A stretch of DNA of 24,266 nucleotides from the NCBI GenBank assembly GCA_964387645.1, contig CAYLYM010000057.1:1-24266 (forward strand), in the 5' to 3' direction. The translations under genes and the position numbers were made by a program. The notes beneath the pieces were generated by a model, which ran no database searches, was not told the DNA's origin, and saw only the letters and a list, made by a program, of their open reading frames with translations. Of this stretch, positions 21,501 to 24,266 are shown piece by piece; the first letter of the stretch is position 1, and every line of letters begins with the position of its first letter. The stretch is from CAYLYM01 sp964387645. Its GTDB lineage: Bacteria; Calditrichota; Calditrichia; RBG-13-44-9.

Positions 21501-24266
21501 TTCCACTCCAATTGGTACCAATAACCGGGAGTCCCATACACATTGCTTCCATATATGGTCTTCCCCACCCTTCTCCGCGAGAGGGTAATACAAATGCATC
21601 TACCGATTTGTACAGGCGTAGCATTTCTTTGAATGGTAATTGTTTTGGCAAAATCACATACCGGGGTAATCTTCTGCTGTTGTAGCCATATCTCTTGATA
21701 AGATGATTAATCTTTTGTTGAATATAGGCCTCAGTATCATCATCGTAATGATTTAATGAGAAGGTGCGCAAATATAAACAAACATCATCGTTCTTATCAA
21801 AAGCCTCGAAATAAGCGCGCAAGAGAACATCCCAGCCTTTTCTTTCCGTCCATTCAAAAATGGAAAGGAAATTAAATCCAGCTTTTTGAGGTAATTCCAT
21901 TGGTTCTACAAGATTGGGATCAAATACAGATGTATCTATGGCTTCTGGAATAACTTTTATCTTTTTTTCATCAACACCGCTTTTAGAAAAAGTTTCCACG
22001 TTAAATTCGCTGGGAACCCAAATTTCGTCCATCTGATTACAATATGGCACCCAGAAATCAGGAATACGGTCCGTTTCAAACATGGTCCGTCCGATATTGT
22101 ATTTCGCAAAATCTAATTTTTTAAAACCACTAGCAGGCTGATGAGAAATAAAGATGAGATCTCCTGGAATACGAATCGTTTCTGCATAAGGATCATCAGA
22201 ATGTAGACGGAAGAGAATTTCCCGCCAGTGACCAGGCATGTTTTTTATGAAATTTTCGGATCGAGTCGGATCGTCATTGTAAATCTGCAAATCCAGATAA
22301 TTATTTAAACCAAGAGCAAAGGCAATAGCCTCGCTGGCATATCCGCTTGGATTAAAGAAGGGAGCTGACCAAACCACATGGTGCTTCACTTTATGGCGCC
22401 TGTTCAGCATCTCACCCAATTCTTTTTTCCATTTCTGCAAGAAAATTTTTCCACTCTTCAGATTTTGAAGATCGATATTCTTCTGATTGCCACCAGATTT
22501 TCCTTCATGGTGAATGACCACGCTATCTGAACAATAAATAATTTTCTTCCCGGCATTGCGAACTTTCATATTCAGATCAATATCTTCAAAGTACATCGGA
22601 TAGCTTTCATCGAATCCACCTAGTTCCTGGAATAAGGCCTTTTCGATTAATAAACAAGCACCCGTAACGGCGGTAACTTCTTTAGTTTTACACACCTCAG
22701 AAAAGTTTTCATCTACGCCCCTGAAAACATGCATCGGCCAGGGAATCTTGGTATCTCCAAATACTCGAAAATAAAACTCTATTCCAGCATGTTGAACAGT
22801 ACGGTCGGGATAAAGTAATTTTGCGCCGACAATTCCCACATCATCCTGAGTTTGATAACAATTTATGAGAGCATTTAACCAGTCTGGTTGAGGCTCAGTA
22901 TCATTATTTAAAAATACAATATATTTTCCCCGAGCCACCGTAACTCCTTTATTGCAGGATTTAGCAAAGCCCGAGTTAATAGTATTTCTGACATACTTTA
23001 AATTTTTATATTTCAGTTGAACTTTTTTAAGGAAAACATCACTGCCATCTGTTGAGCCGTCATCTACTACAATAATTTCAAATGGAATCTCCTGATTTGT
23101 GTTAGCATAAATGCTTTCCAAACATTTCTGTGTATAATTTAATTGATTGTAAATCGGTATAATGATAGAGACCAGAGGACTTCCCACTGGTTTTTCGTTA
23201 AAATCTGGCTGACCTTCCCGGGATTCGGTCGTTTCTGAAATATCTGAAATTAATTTTAGATATTCTTTAATTTCTTGATTACCGGAATCCTTTTGATAGG
23301 CTTTTTCAAAAAACTGTCTTGCAGTTTCAAAATCAGTAATTTCGAAGTACAATTTTCCTAAAGTTATTAAAACTTCAACATCTTCAGGATGTTCTTGCAA
23401 AATATCCTTATAAATTTGAATAGCAAAATCAAATAGTCCTAAATTCAGATAAACATCGGCCAAATTTTTCCTTGCATTGAGATGATCTGGATTAGACTCA
23501 ATAGCTCTTCGAAAAAAGTAAATGGATTGAAATTTTTTCCCTTCTTGAAAATATAATACTCCAAGATCATTCAAAGCATCTGAATGAACAGGTTCAAGAT
23601 CAACAAGCTGATGTAATAATTTCTTTGCTATTTCATAATCACCTTGTGCAATGGTTTCCTGCGCATTCTCATAAAGGGCTCGAGAATTGGAATCTATTTG
23701 ATTTCTCTCTTGTGACTCTTTATCGGAAGAGAAATTTTGAGTCAAAGAATTCCTCTGATAATTTTCTACGGTTATGCCAGATTCCATCATCATAGTTTCA
23801 TAGAGATCAACAATTTCCGGATATTTTTCCGCAAATTCTTCGGTTAGTTTTGTCTCGTGATGATGACGTAAATTACTCTTCAGAACAAAAGCAGCTTTTT
23901 TTATTTCATCGTTAGAAATTTTCAAATCTAACCATTCCACGATGCGTTTTAATTCCAAATATGGATCATTAAAAAATGCATCATAATGTATGACCAATCT
24001 GGAAGAAGGTGCGGTGGAAAGAAACAAGGAAAGATTATAATCGAACCATAATTCTATTCCTTTTTCAATGGAAAATCCATTTCTTTTGTTAAGCGAATGA
24101 GCTACTTCCAGAGGATTTCGTAAACAAACCAGAACTTTCATATCAGGAATCAACTCATACCAGAAAGGAAATGTCAGACTATTCCGTGGATCCTTCCACG
24201 CCCAGAATGTTTTATCTGAGAAACGGGAAATTAAATTTTGCGCCTTCTCTTTTATTTCATCAAGTT
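18580..24266 (-). CDS. Giant sulfotransferase-TPR-GT2-GT4-GT4-TPR protein (5' end beyond window)
   Basis: The frame is open to the right edge; 1894 residues are visible, numbered here from the edge. 1-185: C-terminal part of a PAPS sulfotransferase (KDPR at 24-27; R49, P51 and S57 of the RNPLEVAHS 3'-phosphate loop). 195-337: TPRs. 362-627: GT2 transferase (VVDDGSTDGSD at 400-409, NNDTEP with D455, then a conserved ED in YFEDIDLN). 628-1007: GT4 transferase, E898 and E906 of RGEGWGRPYMEAM. 1040-1407: second GT4, E1294 and E1302 of RGEGFGLPVLEAM. 1425-1894: about ten TPRs. No membrane span is seen, so it is cytoplasmic. It probably assembles several sugars of a surface polysaccharide or glycoprotein on one chain, with sulfation. 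The sugars and acceptor are unknown. The TTG at 24153 is not the true start, since conserved sulfotransferase sequence precedes it. Confidence 0.93.
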   Translation of the reverse strand, partial: LDEIKEKAQNLISRFSDKTFWAWKDPRNSLTFPFWYELIPDMKVLVCLRNPLEVAHSLNKRNGFSIEKGIELWFDYNLSLFLSTAPSSRLVIHYDAFFNDPYLELKRIVEWLDLKISNDEIKKAAFVLKSNLRHHHETKLTEEFAEKYPEIVDLYETMMMESGITVENYQRNSLTQNFSSDKESQERNQIDSNSRALYENAQETIAQGDYEIAKKLLHQLVDLEPVHSDALNDLGVLYFQEGKKFQSIYFFRRAIESNPDHLNARKNLADVYLNLGLFDFAIQIYKDILQEHPEDVEVLITLGKLYFEITDFETARQFFEKAYQKDSGNQEIKEYLKLISDISETTESREGQPDFNEKPVGSPLVSIIIPIYNQLNYTQKCLESIYANTNQEIPFEIIVVDDGSTDGSDVFLKKVQLKYKNLKYVRNTINSGFAKSCNKGVTVARGKYIVFLNNDTEPQPDWLNALINCYQTQDDVGIVGAKLLYPDRTVQHAGIEFYFRVFGDTKIPWPMHVFRGVDENFSEVCKTKEVTAVTGACLLIEKALFQELGGFDESYPMYFEDIDLNMKVRNAGKKIIYCSDSVVIHHEGKSGGNQKNIDLQNLKSGKIFLQKWKKELGEMLNRRHKVKHHVVWSAPFFNPSGYASEAIAFALGLNNYLDLQIYNDDPTRSENFIKNMPGHWREILFRLHSDDPYAETIRIPGDLIFISHQPASGFKKLDFAKYNIGRTMFETDRIPDFWVPYCNQMDEIWVPSEFNVETFSKSGVDEKKIKVIPEAIDTSVFDPNLVEPMELPQKAGFNFLSIFEWTERKGWDVLLRAYFEAFDKNDDVCLYLRTFSLNHYDDDTEAYIQQKINHLIKRYGYNSRRLPRYVILPKQLPFKEMLRLYKSVDAFVLPSRGEGWGRPYMEAMCMGLPVIGTNWSGNTAFMTESNSYLIRVEDLVKIKHMEIPFYIGHRWAQPSKNHLKNIMREVVQNPGAARKKGEQARKDIIEKFSLDAVAKVVVQRLQEIEESILDEKGEKTSISLPSHEAQTSHLEVKKSDVPNVVWEGSQFVHHSLALVNRELVLGLIEAGVNVSVIPYEQDQFKPGKNSPYRKILEAQNKKFDDVDVYVRHHWPPNLTPPLQGHWVIIQPWEFGSLPKKWVEVFSEQVDELWVPSQYVREIYIQSGVPAERVFVIPNGVNPNNFHPDVTPFRLKTKKKFKFLFVGGTIYRKGIDILLEAYLKAFSSKDDVCLVIKDIGSNSFYKGQTIGSYIKTIRQNPDAPEIEYIERILPTHQLAGLYKACDVLVHPYRGEGFGLPVLEAMACGTPVIVTDGGATSDFCNEKNSLKIKSKKVVFSEKKVGNKETVDYPWLLEVDIKDLIEKLRFAYENPDYMVKLGEKASESVLSHWTWEKSIQKILHRLDALQKIPIRRFIKDKIGHQPENQHRPEIFYAKAIKSFEEGKLEEAANHLKVVTELDPNYAEAYNLLGRIYFEARDYQGAKTFFSLAIQKKPDFIEAQRNFGEVLLALEEYDSAIQTFITILKNHPDDVPTLIKLADLYFECANPHQAREIICKALMVEPKNPELWKKYSISHKLCGEKKEYLVTLKKYLEMNPEDATAYNELGVLYWENGEIDEAIKCFEKSITLNGCDPNHLKNLARAYIEVARFEEAIKILILLMQAFPRDLEAYETMAALYAENGDYKSAQEIIKKYLSKFPGDRKAETLLELLHTPEVYVAYQLINAGEFENAKKILTEYLKKEQNSINAKLGLGSILFNEKKYEEAKHIYSEILKIDSSNEEAIFYLGKIYLLLNQKEKFKKLYQNSCEIFDSVVLLQKLYIEYLLTENKLENAEKKLQEFIQKVPDDVDAYIMFGKIYYEKGQKDLAEKYYRKALKLDPDNQIIQENLRVLAQAV

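Noticed and set aside
1..24266. Assigning the organism to Bacteroidota
   Set aside because: One promoter-like TTTG/TAnnTTTG pair was found, but most genes have strong Shine-Dalgarno sites, which Bacteroidota usually lack.

Overview
This is a 24.3-kb stretch of an AT-rich bacterial chromosome that is almost fully coding. I see no tRNA, rRNA, CRISPR array, insertion sequence or phage gene. Most genes carry clear Shine-Dalgarno sequences (AAGGAG, GGAGG). The gene content suggests a little-studied free-living bacterium, perhaps near the FCB superphylum (for example Calditrichota, KSB1 or Marinimicrobia-like): an archaeal-type AsnRS, a DinG fused to an exonuclease, a Thermotoga-type SpeD, an NfeD/FloA operon, an M28 peptidase with signal peptide, and a giant cytoplasmic TPR-glycosyltransferase. 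The phylum is inference and weakly supported.

Layout. 1-2210 (-) is the N-terminal 736 residues of an exonuclease-DinG helicase, cut by the left edge, with a perfect palindrome just upstream of its start. 2419-3352 (-) is a two-gene polyamine unit, an XRE/cupin regulator then speD (TTG start); two TGTTT-N8-AAACA dyads lie in front of it. 3731-5081 (-) is a three-gene unit: LOG-like protein, acylphosphatase and apt, with a terminator. 5287-8290 (-) holds a secreted M28 metallopeptidase followed by asnS. 8581-9663 (+) is serC with a strong terminator. 9960-11057 (-) is an Ldh2-type malate/lactate dehydrogenase. 11358-14171 (+) is a membrane-quality operon: NfeD serine protease, short NfeD OB-fold protein, flotillin FloA. 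It is followed by an unknown anchored protein (14342-14848) and a GAF plus degenerate GGDEF protein (15034-16203). 16261-18360 (-) runs DHH phosphoesterase (NrnA-like), Nudix hydrolase, B3/B4 tRNA-binding-domain protein. 18580-24266 (-) is one giant open frame, cut by the right edge, with domain order sulfotransferase, TPR, GT2, GT4, GT4, TPR.

How the parts may work together. The giant protein looks like a single-chain machine for building and possibly sulfating a surface glycan. The NrnA-like phosphoesterase directly downstream could remove pAp, the by-product of PAPS-dependent sulfation. The NfeD/FloA set organises and proteolyses membrane microdomains. The rest is housekeeping: nucleotide salvage and clean-up, serine synthesis, asparaginyl-tRNA synthesis, polyamine synthesis and DNA repair.

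Several starts were moved from the longest open frame to an ATG with a good Shine-Dalgarno (apt, serC, the DHH gene) or to an ATG that gives a signal peptide (nfeD). The TTG of speD is kept because it is supported by its ribosome-binding site. The start of the GGDEF protein remains doubtful.
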